A DNA stretch of 64,000 nucleotides from Flavobacterium sp. Root186 (GCF_001428525.1 NZ_LMHW01000010.1:62341-126340), one strand, 5' to 3'; positions 1-8,600 are shown, counted from the stretch's first letter. Numbers and translations are program-made. Notes: generated by a model not told the origin, from the letters alone.

Positions 1-189
1 CGGCAATAATTACCGAAATTCCGCGTGTATGTGCATTTTTACTAAAATCGAATAATTTTTCCGGCGTTCTGTGTGCCGAAACGATATCTACTTCAACTTC
101 TACATTAAATTGTTTTAATATGTCGATGGCATCCTGCATGACTGGCATGTCTGAGATGCTTCCCATTATAATGGCTACTTTGCTCATTT
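1..189 (-). CDS. purE: N5-carboxyaminoimidazole ribonucleotide mutase PurE (3' part cut off by window edge)
   Basis: The reverse strand from 189 encodes 63 residues beginning MSKVAIIMGSISDMP, open to the window edge, so only the N-terminal third is present. The MGSxSD phosphate-binding motif and the later VSAHRTPE segment are hallmarks of class I PurE, which converts N5-CAIR to CAIR in purine synthesis together with PurK. purK lies directly upstream on the same strand, which supports the call and suggests co-transcription across a 113-bp repeat-containing gap. Confidence 0.95.
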
Positions 190-302
190 GTTTTTTGTTT
201 GTTTTGTTTCAAGTTTCAGGTTTCAAGTTTCAAGTTGTTGGAAACTGTAAACTCTGTTTGTTTAGTTTTAACTGAATACTGAAAACTGCGACTTGTCACT
301 GA
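190..302. repeat. Intergenic repeat-rich spacer with GTTTCAAG repeats
   Basis: Between purK and purE lie several copies of GTTTCAAG/TTTCAGG (roughly 205-240), then degenerate ACTGA-type repeats (about 270-320). Related words recur at 8506-8581 and 58924-58977. No gene or clear promoter is visible here. Block limits are approximate. Confidence 0.6.
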
Positions 303-1460
303 TTATTGACCACTGATCACTTTAATAGTATTCTTAACTTTCTCAGCAATTCTTCTTGCTTCAACCATGTTTTCATTTACGATCGTAACGTGGCCCATTT
401 TTCTAAACGGACGAGTTTGTTTTTTACCGTAGATATGCGGCGTAACTCCGTCCCATCCTAAAATAGTTTCGATATTTTCATATACTACATCTCCAGAAAA
501 CCCTTCGGCACCAACTAAATTTACCATAATTCCGGCAACTTTACTGTCTGTATTTCCTAACGGAAGATCTAAAATAGCGCGTAAATGATTTTCGAATTGT
601 GAAGTATAACTGGCTTCAATAGAATAATGTCCTGAATTGTGTGGACGAGGAGCGACTTCATTAACCAAAATCTCATCTTCATGAGTTTGGAACATTTCCA
701 CAGCCAAAAGCCCAACATGATTGAATTTTTCTGAAACATTCAAAGCAATTGCTCTGGCTTTTTCTGCCACTTTTTCATCGATTCTTGCAGGGCAGATTAC
801 GTATTCAACCTGATTTGCTTCGGGGTGAAATTCCATTTCTACAACTGGATACGTTTTAATTTCTCCTGATGGATTTCTTACCACAATTACCGCTAATTCA
901 TTTTTGAAAGGAACCATTGTTTCTGCAATACATTCTACATTTGGTAAATCGTCCATATCAGAAATCTGGCGGATCACTTTTACGCCATTTCCGTCGTAAC
1001 CAAACTCAGTGCATTTCCAAACAAACGGAATGGTGATTTCATTATTTCCAACTGATTTTTGCAAATGTGTTGGACTTTCAAAACGTAAATAAGCAGCAGT
1101 TGGGATATTACTTTCGGTATAAAAATCTTTTTGAGTTCCTTTATTTTGAATTCCTTTTAAAGTCTTTGGTGATGGATATACTTTTAAGCCTTCGTTTTCT
1201 AATTGTGTTAAAGCTTCAAGGTTTACCAATTCGATTTCAAAAGTCAAAACATCGACTTGTTTCCCGAAATTATAAACCGTTTCATAATCCATTAAATCAC
1301 CCTGAAAGAATTTATTGCAGGCAATTTTACTCGGCGCTTCGTCACTCGGATCTAAAACATAAGTTTGTATGTCAAATTTTCTGGTGTCGAACAAAAGCAT
1401 TTTGCCTAATTGTCCGCCGCCTAATATTCCTAATTTAAAATCAGAAGAAAAATAATTCAT
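303..1460 (-). CDS. purK: N5-carboxyaminoimidazole ribonucleotide synthase PurK
   Basis: ATP-grasp enzyme of 385 residues that makes N5-CAIR from AIR, bicarbonate and ATP, the substrate of the PurE encoded next. The N-terminal GILGGGQLGKML loop and the later EVAPRPHNSGHYSIEA stretch are family signatures. The open frame extends upstream to 1541. I start at the ATG at 1460 (MNYFSSDFKLG) because a good promoter sits at 1478-1509, inside that extension, and because PurK proteins normally begin just before the GGGQLG loop. Length is typical of the family. Confidence 0.95.
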   Translation of the reverse strand: MNYFSSDFKLGILGGGQLGKMLLFDTRKFDIQTYVLDPSDEAPSKIACNKFFQGDLMDYETVYNFGKQVDVLTFEIELVNLEALTQLENEGLKVYPSPKTLKGIQNKGTQKDFYTESNIPTAAYLRFESPTHLQKSVGNNEITIPFVWKCTEFGYDGNGVKVIRQISDMDDLPNVECIAETMVPFKNELAVIVVRNPSGEIKTYPVVEMEFHPEANQVEYVICPARIDEKVAEKARAIALNVSEKFNHVGLLAVEMFQTHEDEILVNEVAPRPHNSGHYSIEASYTSQFENHLRAILDLPLGNTDSKVAGIMVNLVGAEGFSGDVVYENIETILGWDGVTPHIYGKKQTRPFRKMGHVTIVNENMVEARRIAEKVKNTIKVISGQ

Positions 1461-1477
1461 TTTGTGTTGTGTTTTTG

Positions 1478-1509
1478 CAAAGATACCTTTTAATCTTTTT
1501 TCAGCCAAA
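1478..1509 (-). promoter_or_regulatory. Bacteroidota-type promoter for purK
   Basis: On the minus strand TTTG (1509-1506) is followed after 20 bp by TATCTTTG (1485-1478), matching the -33 TTTG / -7 TAnnTTTG pattern of Bacteroidota primary sigma factors. It lies 17 bp before the ATG at 1460 and fixes that start. Confidence 0.75.
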
Positions 1510-1535
1510 ATTTCGTTGACTACTAGTTTTTTGTT

Positions 1536-1634
1536 AGCCACGAATTCACGAATTATTTTTTTCTTTATCTATAATAAAATTCTCAGTTAGCAAAACGTAA
1601 GTCAGAATCAAAAATAATTCGTGAATTCGTGGCT
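1536..1634. repeat. Perfect 25-bp inverted repeat, 49-bp spacer
   Basis: The arm at 1536-1560 (starting AGCCACGAATTCACG) is the exact reverse complement of 1610-1634. It lies between the purK promoter and the stop codon of the next minus-strand gene. The long AT-rich spacer and lack of a T-run make a simple terminator unlikely. It looks like a dispersed intergenic repeat. Confidence 0.8.
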
Positions 1635-1640
1635 GAAAAA

Positions 1641-2225
1641 TTATTTCTCGATTTTCTTCAGAACTTCGCGCGCAACGGCTTTGTATGCTGCGGAATGATC
1701 TCCGTAATCTTTATTTAAAATAACTTGAAGCTCAGGATGAATCCAGTCGTAATAATTTCCCAAGACATATAAGGTTCTTATAGAATAGGCTTTTGTCGCT
1801 ACTTTTACATCATTTATAAGCCAATCGAAACTAGCTTCAATACAATACTGAAGATTTTCTTCGGATAAAGAAATGCTGTTTTCGTCTTTTTTAAAATGTG
1901 ATTTTACTAAAAGCTGTACCACTTTTGCAATTGGCCTAAGTGCACTTTCATCTTTCAGAACTTTCAAATTAGAACAGAAAAAATCAAGGTGGGGCTGGAG
2001 CCAGATTAGTTCTTCGTACGATACAAATTCAAGAATCCAGCAGGCTTTATGATTGTTTTTGTTTTCGGGCGAAAAGCAAATCGAAACTAATTCTTCAAAT
2101 AAAGATGGGTTTTCAAGAATGTCTTGCGCGCACTTTAACCGGTTTTCCCGATAAGCACTTACATAATCCAGTTTTTCGTGTAATACAGAAAGCATTTTTT
2201 TAGGTTTGGGGGTGATTTCAAGCAT
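1641..2225 (-). CDS. Unknown conserved 194-residue protein, possibly HEAT-like helical
   Basis: No catalytic motif or signal peptide is visible. The sequence is rich in Leu, Glu and Lys, with alternating helical segments such as YRENRLKCAQDILENP and NKNNHKACWILEFVSYEEL that resemble HEAT-type helical repeats. This is inference from pattern, not a recognised family. I recall similar small flavobacterial proteins carrying the label adenylosuccinate lyase, but nothing here resembles that enzyme. The ATG at 2225 immediately precedes the upstream receptor's stop codon (TAG, 2228-2226), so the two genes are probably translationally coupled. An internal ATG at residue 11 is an alternative start. Confidence 0.7.
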   Translation of the reverse strand: MLEITPKPKKMLSVLHEKLDYVSAYRENRLKCAQDILENPSLFEELVSICFSPENKNNHKACWILEFVSYEELIWLQPHLDFFCSNLKVLKDESALRPIAKVVQLLVKSHFKKDENSISLSEENLQYCIEASFDWLINDVKVATKAYSIRTLYVLGNYYDWIHPELQVILNKDYGDHSAAYKAVAREVLKKIEK

Positions 2226-4316
2226 CTAAAATAAATAATTTAATGAGATAGTTCCGTAATAATTTATAGGAAGTCCGGGATAATAATAGCGGGGTGTCGC
2301 GTTTCCAGCCGCAACAGCATTTGGCAGTATTAGTGATGCGTATTTTGTATTTGTTACATTATTTATTCCAACAGCAAAATGGGAGGTCAAACCTTGCAGA
2401 ACCTCCAATCGATAACCTGTTTTTAAATTGATAAGATTATAAGAATTAGAAAAAGCAGTATTGGCATCATTCATCGGGATTTCATCCACGAATTGATAAT
2501 CGGCATTGAAATAAATTCCAAGATTGGTGTTTAAAGTAATTCCGGCGTTGACTTTGTTTGCCGCAACTCCGGTTAATTTATTCCCAGAATAATCATTTCC
2601 ATTATCGATAAATTCTTTAAACTCATAATTTCCTAAAGATCCGGCTAAATAGGAATTCAGAGAAAAGAAATTATTAATTGGCCAATTGTGATTTAATGTA
2701 ATTTCGATTCCTTCATGAAATGTTTTTCCGGCATTTAAACCCACATATTGATCATCGCCAACTCTTTTAGCAACTAATAAATCTTTAATTTCCATTCGGT
2801 AAACTGCAATTTCTGTATAAAGTTTTTTATTGAAGAAATAGAACTTTCCACCAACTTCAAAATTATAACCATTTTCAGGTTTTATATTGGTATTGATTGT
2901 GCCTTCGCTTGTAAGAGTTTCTTCTGTCGCTGGTAACGAAAATCCTCGGCTAACAGAAAAATAAACAGTCTGCTGCAAATTTGGTTTAAATAATAAAGAC
3001 AATTGCGGTGAAAAAATACCGTCATAACTATATTCCTGATTTGTATTTTGGGTATAATTATCTAGACTGAATTTTGTTTTATTATAATTTAAACCTGCCT
3101 GAATTTCAAATTGTTCTGAAAGTAATGTTCTAAGTTGAGAAAAGATATTATAGAAATGTCTTTTTTGACCCGTTTCTGTAAGCTGATCACCTTGTAAACT
3201 TCCTAAGCCATTATTTTGCTGATATAGGTTTTCGAAAGTATTACCTTTATAAGTATCCGTAAAATATTCAATTCCGGCAATGAAGTTATTTTGTGTTTTT
3301 CCAATTTTAAAATTTCCGGCGAATTGCGTTCTTGCACCCGTTGCAAAAGTATATTGACGCAAAATATCAAAAGGCCTCGGTTCGTTGCTGTCTTTATAAT
3401 TGATGAAAACTGAAGTTGAGTTTTTTAAATTTTCATTAATTGAAAAATCATAAGCAATTCCGCCCAAAGTCGATTTGTATTCTTTATATCCCTTAGAAGC
3501 AACCCAGGTTGGCGCACCAGATTCCGGATTATTTTCAAAAGCGTTTTTATTAATCGAACTCGGGATAAAAGCTTTTAAATAAGTATAATTTGAAAAGTAA
3601 GTCAATTTGCTGTTTTTCTTTCGAAATAATTCTCCTGCAAGCGTAATTCCTTCTCGTTTGTAAGCACTATTTTCTCGCCAGCCGTCAGTTTTTAAATTAT
3701 GATAACTAATGTTTAAGCTTCCGTTTTTTTCATCTAAACCAAAATTCAAACTGTTTTTCAATAATCCATAAGAACCAAAAACTGAACTTATGCCTGCAGT
3801 TTGATTTCCGTTTTTAGAAAGCTGAGGTGAAATTAAAATAGCACCGCCTAAACCAGCGCCATAAACACTCGAAAGAGGCCCTTTAATAATTTCAATCTGG
3901 TTGAGGTTTTCCAGATCAATATCGTCAATAACCGTTTCGCTGTTTCCGGAAGTCAGCGGAATACTGCCATAAAAAGCCCTGATTTTATTAGTCCCATAAG
4001 TTGTTCTCGCGCCAATACCACGAATCGAAATTCTTGTTGTAGTAAAATTAGAAGACTGCATAAAAACACCCGGAATGGTGTTCAATACCGTTGTAATATC
4101 TGTGGTGTTATTTTGCAGTAAATCTTTTTTCGAAAGGATTCCAATCGAAGCCGGAGTATTTAATAAATTGTTATCAATATGAAGCGGGCTGATGACAACT
4201 TCTTTCAGTTTTTCAGTTTTTAGAGAGTCAATATTTTTGCCTTCTTTTTTTTGAGCTTCAATGTTTTGAAAAATAAAAAGCATAAAAAGAAAAAGACAAT
4301 ATTTTTTTAAGATCAT
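2226..4316 (-). CDS. TonB-dependent outer membrane receptor
   Basis: A 696-residue receptor for active uptake across the outer membrane. It has a signal peptide (residues 1-21), a TonB-box-like segment KEVVIS near residue 40, then a plug domain with RISIRGIGAR and IEIIKGPLSSVYGAG, followed by a long beta-barrel ending in an aromatic residue (YLF). It lacks the carboxypeptidase-regulatory domain of SusC proteins, so it is the classic siderophore/cofactor type. The plug wording (RISIRG, GAR, YG) recalls the YncD/PqqU-like group, but the substrate cannot be read from sequence. The upstream neighbour is a PQQ-type dehydrogenase. The downstream small gene directly abuts it. Confidence 0.9.
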   Translation of the reverse strand: MILKKYCLFLFMLFIFQNIEAQKKEGKNIDSLKTEKLKEVVISPLHIDNNLLNTPASIGILSKKDLLQNNTTDITTVLNTIPGVFMQSSNFTTTRISIRGIGARTTYGTNKIRAFYGSIPLTSGNSETVIDDIDLENLNQIEIIKGPLSSVYGAGLGGAILISPQLSKNGNQTAGISSVFGSYGLLKNSLNFGLDEKNGSLNISYHNLKTDGWRENSAYKREGITLAGELFRKKNSKLTYFSNYTYLKAFIPSSINKNAFENNPESGAPTWVASKGYKEYKSTLGGIAYDFSINENLKNSTSVFINYKDSNEPRPFDILRQYTFATGARTQFAGNFKIGKTQNNFIAGIEYFTDTYKGNTFENLYQQNNGLGSLQGDQLTETGQKRHFYNIFSQLRTLLSEQFEIQAGLNYNKTKFSLDNYTQNTNQEYSYDGIFSPQLSLLFKPNLQQTVYFSVSRGFSLPATEETLTSEGTINTNIKPENGYNFEVGGKFYFFNKKLYTEIAVYRMEIKDLLVAKRVGDDQYVGLNAGKTFHEGIEITLNHNWPINNFFSLNSYLAGSLGNYEFKEFIDNGNDYSGNKLTGVAANKVNAGITLNTNLGIYFNADYQFVDEIPMNDANTAFSNSYNLINLKTGYRLEVLQGLTSHFAVGINNVTNTKYASLILPNAVAAGNATPRYYYPGLPINYYGTISLNYLF

Positions 4317-4347
4317 AAATGATTTGAATTAAAGACGTAGTTTTTTA

Positions 4348-4431
4348 AAACACATAGAAACATAGGATTCATGGAGGCAAAAAAGGTGTTTCGCTTTTAA
4401 TAAAATATAAAATCTATGTTTCTATATGTTT
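4348..4431. repeat. 18-bp inverted repeat (CTATGTTTCTAT family)
   Basis: AAACACATAGAAACATAG (4348-4365) is complementary to 4414-4431 with one mismatch. The spacer is 48 bp. It lies between the sugar dehydrogenase and the receptor genes on the minus strand. It is not followed by a T-run on either strand, so it is more likely a repeat than a terminator. Confidence 0.65.
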
Positions 4432-4488
4432 AAATTATCTGTACAGAATTGGAATTTGTGCCGATATCTATCAGATAAAATTGAAATT

Positions 4489-5760
4489 TTATTTAGCTGT
4501 AACCTTCCAAATTGTATTCCCGCTGTCATCATTTACTAAAAGTGATCCGTCGTTCATAACGGTCACGGCAACCGGACGTCCGTAAACTTCAGCTTTATTT
4601 TCATCAGAAATAAATCCGGTTAAAAAATCTTCCGGTTTTCCTGAAGGTTTTCCATCTTTAAAAGGAACAAAAAGCACTTTGTAACCTGAAATTTTAGAAC
4701 GATTCCACGAGCCATGCTGCCCAACGAAAGCCCCATTTTTATATTTCGCAGGGAAAGCATCTTTAGTGTAAAAAGCCAATCCTAACGAAGCAGTATGAGC
4801 GCCAACGGGAACATCAGGAACAATTGCTTTCTCGACCAAATCTTTTCTCTCGCCTTTCATTCTTGGGTCAGGAATGCTTCCAAAATACGAATATGGCCAT
4901 CCGTAAAACCCCTCTTTTTTTACACTCGTGATATAATCAGGTACCAAATCATCACCCAAATCATCACGTTCATTTACAGTGGTCCAAAGTTCTTTATTAA
5001 CGGGATTCCAGTCCATTCCAACAGGATTTCTAAGCCCCGAAGCGTAGATTTTTTCGCCAGTTCCATCAGGATTAATCTCAAGAATTCCGGCACGACGGAC
5101 TTCTTTGTCAACACCATGTTCAGCATTATTACTTCCTGAGCCTACAGAAACGTATATTTTACTCCCGTCAGGGCTTGCTAATAAATTTCTGGTCCAGTGA
5201 TTATTGTAACCTCCGGCAGGAAGTTCAAGAATTTTTTCGCCTTTTGTTTCTAATTTTAATGGATTGTTTTTATATGGATAACGATATAGTCCGTCGGTAT
5301 TTGCTATGTAGAAAAAGTCCTTTAAAACTAACATTCCAAAAGGTTTATTTAAGTTTTTGATGAAAACTTCGCGGGTTTCAAATTTTCCGTCTTTGTCTTT
5401 GTCGCGCAAAACTGTGATTTGATTTTTACTGGCGCGTGTTCCGCTTTCTACCACAAAAATATCCTGGTTTGGTGCGATATAGGTCCAGCGTGGGTTTTCA
5501 AAACCATCAGCAAATTTTGTAACTGCAAAACCTTTCGGTGCTTTTGGAGTAACTCCGTTTGGCCATCCAATTATTTTGCTGTTATTGGTTTTAGATTCGG
5601 TTGCATACGGCGGAGGTAGAGTAATGTTGCCAACAGCAGTTTTTACAACATTTCCAGGTTGTTTTGCCAATGCTTCTTTTTCTTCTTTTTTAACTTGTCC
5701 GTTGCAGGCGGTCATTAAAATTAATAATGATATAGAAAATAGTGTTAAGGAATTCTTCAT
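4489..5760 (-). CDS. PQQ-type sugar (sorbosone) dehydrogenase-like lipoprotein
   Basis: A 423-residue beta-propeller protein. Residues 1-19 form a lipoprotein signal peptide with lipobox LMTAC (Cys19), placing it in the periplasm or outer membrane. The body contains PRWTYIAPNQDIFVVE, SPDGSKIYVSVGSGSNN, GLRNPVGMDWNP and the NERDDLGDDLVPDY segment typical of the sorbosone dehydrogenase/GDH-B-like family, whose characterised members oxidise sugars using pyrroloquinoline quinone. Cofactor use here is inferred from family membership only. No PQQ biosynthesis gene occurs in the window. The downstream gene is a TonB-dependent receptor. Confidence 0.85.
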   Translation of the reverse strand: MKNSLTLFSISLLILMTACNGQVKKEEKEALAKQPGNVVKTAVGNITLPPPYATESKTNNSKIIGWPNGVTPKAPKGFAVTKFADGFENPRWTYIAPNQDIFVVESGTRASKNQITVLRDKDKDGKFETREVFIKNLNKPFGMLVLKDFFYIANTDGLYRYPYKNNPLKLETKGEKILELPAGGYNNHWTRNLLASPDGSKIYVSVGSGSNNAEHGVDKEVRRAGILEINPDGTGEKIYASGLRNPVGMDWNPVNKELWTTVNERDDLGDDLVPDYITSVKKEGFYGWPYSYFGSIPDPRMKGERKDLVEKAIVPDVPVGAHTASLGLAFYTKDAFPAKYKNGAFVGQHGSWNRSKISGYKVLFVPFKDGKPSGKPEDFLTGFISDENKAEVYGRPVAVTVMNDGSLLVNDDSGNTIWKVTAK

Positions 5761-5913
5761 TGATATTTGGAGTTAAATGATTATTCAACAACAATTTAGT
5801 AAATTAAAAAGTAGCTGCAAGAACGATTTTGTAATTATTAACTGATATTTAACATTCACAAAAAAGTCATCTTTCGATTCTATTTTCATGTGGGCAGATT
5901 GGTTGTAATTCTG

Positions 5914-5921
5914 TATCTTTG
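5914..5921 (+). promoter_or_regulatory. -7 element (TATCTTTG) upstream of hpt
   Basis: TATCTTTG fits TAnnTTTG and lies 24 bp before the ATG at 5946. No convincing -33 TTG was seen at the right spacing. Its position argues against the upstream TTG at 5919 as the start of hpt. Confidence 0.55.
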
Positions 5922-5945
5922 TCCATTATTTTAAATTTAAAAATA

Positions 5946-6476
5946 ATGATACAACTTCACGATAAACAATTTGTTCCGTTTATTTCGGCTAAGGAAATTG
6001 ATTTTGCTTTAACCAAATTAGCAGCACAGGTAGAAGATGATTTTGGAGATGATACTCCAATTTTTATTGGAGTTTTGAATGGCGCATTTATGGTGGTTGC
6101 CGATTTCCTGAAAAAATATAAAAAACCATGCGAGGTTTCATTCATCAAAATGGCCTCTTATGAAGGAACTGAAACAACAAATTCGGTTAAAGAATTGATT
6201 GGAATCAATCAGGATTTGTCTGGAAGAAGCGTTGTTATTCTCGAAGATATTATTGATACAGGAAATACAATCGAAGAATTAAAACATTTATTTAAAGCAC
6301 AAAATGTAAAACACTTTAAAGTGGCTACTTTGTTCTTTAAACCAGAAGCATATAAAAAAGACATTAAAATAGATTATGTTGGAATCAGAATTCCGAATAA
6401 ATTTATTGTCGGTTACGGATTAGACTACGATGGTTTAGGCAGAAACCTGACCGAAGTATATAAATTAGCAGAATAA
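5946..6476 (+). CDS. hpt: Hypoxanthine phosphoribosyltransferase
   Basis: A 176-residue cytosolic purine salvage enzyme that transfers phosphoribose from PRPP to hypoxanthine or guanine. The PRPP-binding motif LEDIIDTGNT lies near residues 99-108, preceded by the GVLNGAFM loop. The ATG at 5946 (MIQLHDKQF) is chosen because the longer frame would start at a TTG inside the -7 element. adk follows 75 bp downstream on the same strand, giving a small nucleotide-metabolism cluster. Confidence 0.95.
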   Translation: MIQLHDKQFVPFISAKEIDFALTKLAAQVEDDFGDDTPIFIGVLNGAFMVVADFLKKYKKPCEVSFIKMASYEGTETTNSVKELIGINQDLSGRSVVILEDIIDTGNTIEELKHLFKAQNVKHFKVATLFFKPEAYKKDIKIDYVGIRIPNKFIVGYGLDYDGLGRNLTEVYKLAE

Positions 6477-6551
6477 TTTTAAACAAAACACAACTATATA
6501 TTCATTTTAAACTTCTTCAAAAAATAAGAAGTCACACAACTCAAACGTACT

Positions 6552-7124
6552 ATGATTAACATTGTTTTATTTGGAAAGCCTGGAGCAGGAAAAGGAACTC
6601 AGGCAGAATTTTTAAAAGAGAAATACAATTTAACACACCTTTCTACAGGAGATATTTTTCGTTTTAATTTAAAAAATGATACTGAACTAGGTAAAAAAGC
6701 AAGAGTTTTTATGGACAATGGAGAATTAGTTCCTTGCGAAGTAACAACTGCAATGTTAATTGATGAAGTAAATAAACACCCTGATACAGCAGGATTTTTG
6801 TTCGACGGTTATCCAAGAACAATCGATCAGGCTGAAGCATTAGATAAATTTTTACCAACAATTGGTTCAAGCGTAACAGCAACAATTGCATTAGAGGCTG
6901 ATGACGAAATTTTGGTAGCACGTTTACTTGAAAGAGGAAAAACAAGCGGAAGACCTGATGATCAGGACGAAGAAAAAATTCGTGTGAGATATCAGGAATA
7001 CAACGAAAAAACAGCTCCATTAATCGGGTATTATAAAGAGCAGAATAAGTTTCACGCCGTAAACGGTATCGGAACTATCGAAGAAATTACAGAACGCTTA
7101 ACGTCAGTTATAGATAATTTGTAA
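6552..7124 (+). CDS. adk: Adenylate kinase (short form)
   Basis: Interconverts AMP plus ATP with 2 ADP. The P-loop GKPGAGKGT is at residues 8-16, the AMP-binding DGYPRT loop is near residue 80-90, and the LID arginines fall in ERGKTSGRPDD. At 190 residues it is the short type that lacks the extended zinc-binding LID, common in Bacteroidota. It probably shares a transcript with hpt. Confidence 0.97.
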   Translation: MINIVLFGKPGAGKGTQAEFLKEKYNLTHLSTGDIFRFNLKNDTELGKKARVFMDNGELVPCEVTTAMLIDEVNKHPDTAGFLFDGYPRTIDQAEALDKFLPTIGSSVTATIALEADDEILVARLLERGKTSGRPDDQDEEKIRVRYQEYNEKTAPLIGYYKEQNKFHAVNGIGTIEEITERLTSVIDNL

Positions 7125-7137
7125 TAAAATCTGTTTC

Positions 7138-7210
7138 AAGTTAAAAGTTAAATGTTAGAAGGAAATTTGAAATAAGTTCTGAAAAACATTTAACTTTTGA
7201 CTTTTAACTT
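7138..7210. repeat. Inverted repeat upstream of the CorC-like gene
   Basis: AAGTTAAAAGTTAAATGTT (7138-7156) pairs with 7185-7210, the right arm carrying an insertion. It ends 11 bp before the ATG at 7222. It belongs in style to the other AAGTT/GTTTCAAG-type intergenic repeats of this window. Confidence 0.5.
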
Positions 7211-7221
7211 TAAACTTAAAA

Positions 7222-8496
7222 ATGGAAATACTAATAATATTTTTTCTAATACTATTAAACGGAGTTTTCTCGATGTCAGAAATCGCATTGATTTCTGCAC
7301 GAAAAAATAGACTGGAAACAGCAGCAAAAAAAGGAAACAAAAGTGCCAAAACTGCTCTGGATCTGGCGAATTCTCCAAACAAATTTTTATCAACTGTACA
7401 AATCGGAATTACCTTAATCGGAATTTTGACAGGTATTTACAGTGGGGATAAAATCACAATGGATGTAGAAACATTTGTGAGCGGTTTTGAAATTTTAAAA
7501 CCGTACGCCCACTCCGTTGCAGTTGGAATTGTGGTTGTAGTTTTAACGTTTTTCTCTTTGGTTTTAGGAGAATTACTTCCAAAACGTATCGGATTAAATT
7601 ATCCGGAATCGATTGCCAAAATGGTTGCGATGCCAATGAAAGTAGTTTCGATTATTACGGCACCTTTTATTTGGCTGCTTACATCGTCGACAGATTTTTT
7701 ATTGAATGTTTTGCAGATTAAACCAACAGCCGACGGAAAAGTAACCGAAGAAGAAATAAAGGCAATCATCAAAGAAGGAACAGAAGTTGGAGAAGTTCAG
7801 GAAATTGAACAAGATATTGTGGAGCGTGTTTTCCATATTGGAGACAGAAAAGTAAGTTCGTTAATGACGCACCGAAAATCGGTAGATATGCTTCCGTTAA
7901 ATGCAGATAAAACTAAAATAAAAGAATTAGTAGTTCAGGATCTGCATACGGTTTATCCGGTTTATAATGAAAATTACGATGATATTGTTGGGGTTGTAAC
8001 GCTGAAAAATATATTCGCCAATATCGAAAATGATAATTTTGATTTTGCTTCTATAATTTCTGATGCGCCTTATTTAATGGAGCAGACAACAGCTTATAAA
8101 GCGTTAGAAAATTTCAAAAAAACGGGTGTTCATTACGCTTTGGTTTCAGATGAATATGGTGTTTTTCAAGGTTTAATAACATTGAACGACATTCTTGAAG
8201 CTTTAGTTGGAGATGCATCCGAGTTTTATAAAGATGAGTTTCAGCTTATAGAAAGAGAAGACGGATCATGGCTGGTTGACGGACATTATTCATTACACGA
8301 TTTCTTAACGTATTTCGAATTAGATGAACTAACAAACGATTACGAAGTAAATACCGTAAGCGGAATGATTATGACCGAGCTTTCGCATATTCCAAAAGAA
8401 GGTGAAAAACTAATTTGGCAAAAATTCATCTTAGAAGTTGTCGACATGGACGGCGTAAAGATTGATAAAGTACTTGTAAAAGCGCTTAAAGAGTAG
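7222..8496 (+). CDS. CorC/HlyC-family membrane protein (CNNM plus CBS domains)
   Basis: A 424-residue inner membrane protein. Hydrophobic segments fill about residues 1-165 (DUF21/CNNM domain), starting with MEILIIFFLILLNGVF. A CBS pair follows at roughly 205-325 (MTHRKSVDMLPL and YALVSDEYGVFQGLITLNDIL). A C-terminal CorC_HlyC transporter-associated domain spans roughly 340-420. Family members are implicated in magnesium or cobalt efflux. The old name hemolysin does not prove toxin activity. It sits between adk and obg on the same strand. Confidence 0.9.
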   Translation: MEILIIFFLILLNGVFSMSEIALISARKNRLETAAKKGNKSAKTALDLANSPNKFLSTVQIGITLIGILTGIYSGDKITMDVETFVSGFEILKPYAHSVAVGIVVVVLTFFSLVLGELLPKRIGLNYPESIAKMVAMPMKVVSIITAPFIWLLTSSTDFLLNVLQIKPTADGKVTEEEIKAIIKEGTEVGEVQEIEQDIVERVFHIGDRKVSSLMTHRKSVDMLPLNADKTKIKELVVQDLHTVYPVYNENYDDIVGVVTLKNIFANIENDNFDFASIISDAPYLMEQTTAYKALENFKKTGVHYALVSDEYGVFQGLITLNDILEALVGDASEFYKDEFQLIEREDGSWLVDGHYSLHDFLTYFELDELTNDYEVNTVSGMIMTELSHIPKEGEKLIWQKFILEVVDMDGVKIDKVLVKALKE

Positions 8497-8505
8497 AGAA
8501 AATTT

Positions 8506-8581
8506 GTTTCAAGTTTAGAGTTTCAAGTTTCAGGTTAATTGCGTTGCGCAAACCTGAAACCTGAAACCTGAAACCTGAAAC
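8506..8581. repeat. Inverted repeat with four tandem CCTGAAA units
   Basis: GTTTCAAGTTTCAGGTT at 8520-8536, within a longer left arm from 8506, pairs with the right arm at 8551-8581. The right arm consists of CCTGAAA repeated four times. The loop contains GCGTTGCGC. It separates the CorC-like gene from obg. The same words recur near 205-240 and 58924-58977. Confidence 0.75.
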
Positions 8582-8600
8582 TACACATAAACAAACAAAA

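Noticed and set aside
1067..1438. Plus-strand open frame inside purK
   Set aside because: Antisense shadow of purK with no recognisable domain.
1461..1541. N-terminal extension of purK by 27 residues
   Set aside because: It overlaps a well-matched promoter and lacks similarity to PurK starts; the ATG at 1460 fits the family.
4795..5776. Several plus-strand open frames opposite the PQQ-type dehydrogenase
   Set aside because: All are antisense to a well-supported lipoprotein gene and show no family or start context.
7155..7393. Minus-strand open frames overlapping the start of the CorC-like gene
   Set aside because: They cross the intergenic repeat and run antisense to a clear membrane protein gene.
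8551..8581. CCTGAAA tandem units as a CRISPR-like array
   Set aside because: The unit is 7 bp without spacers, so it is a simple repeat and not CRISPR.
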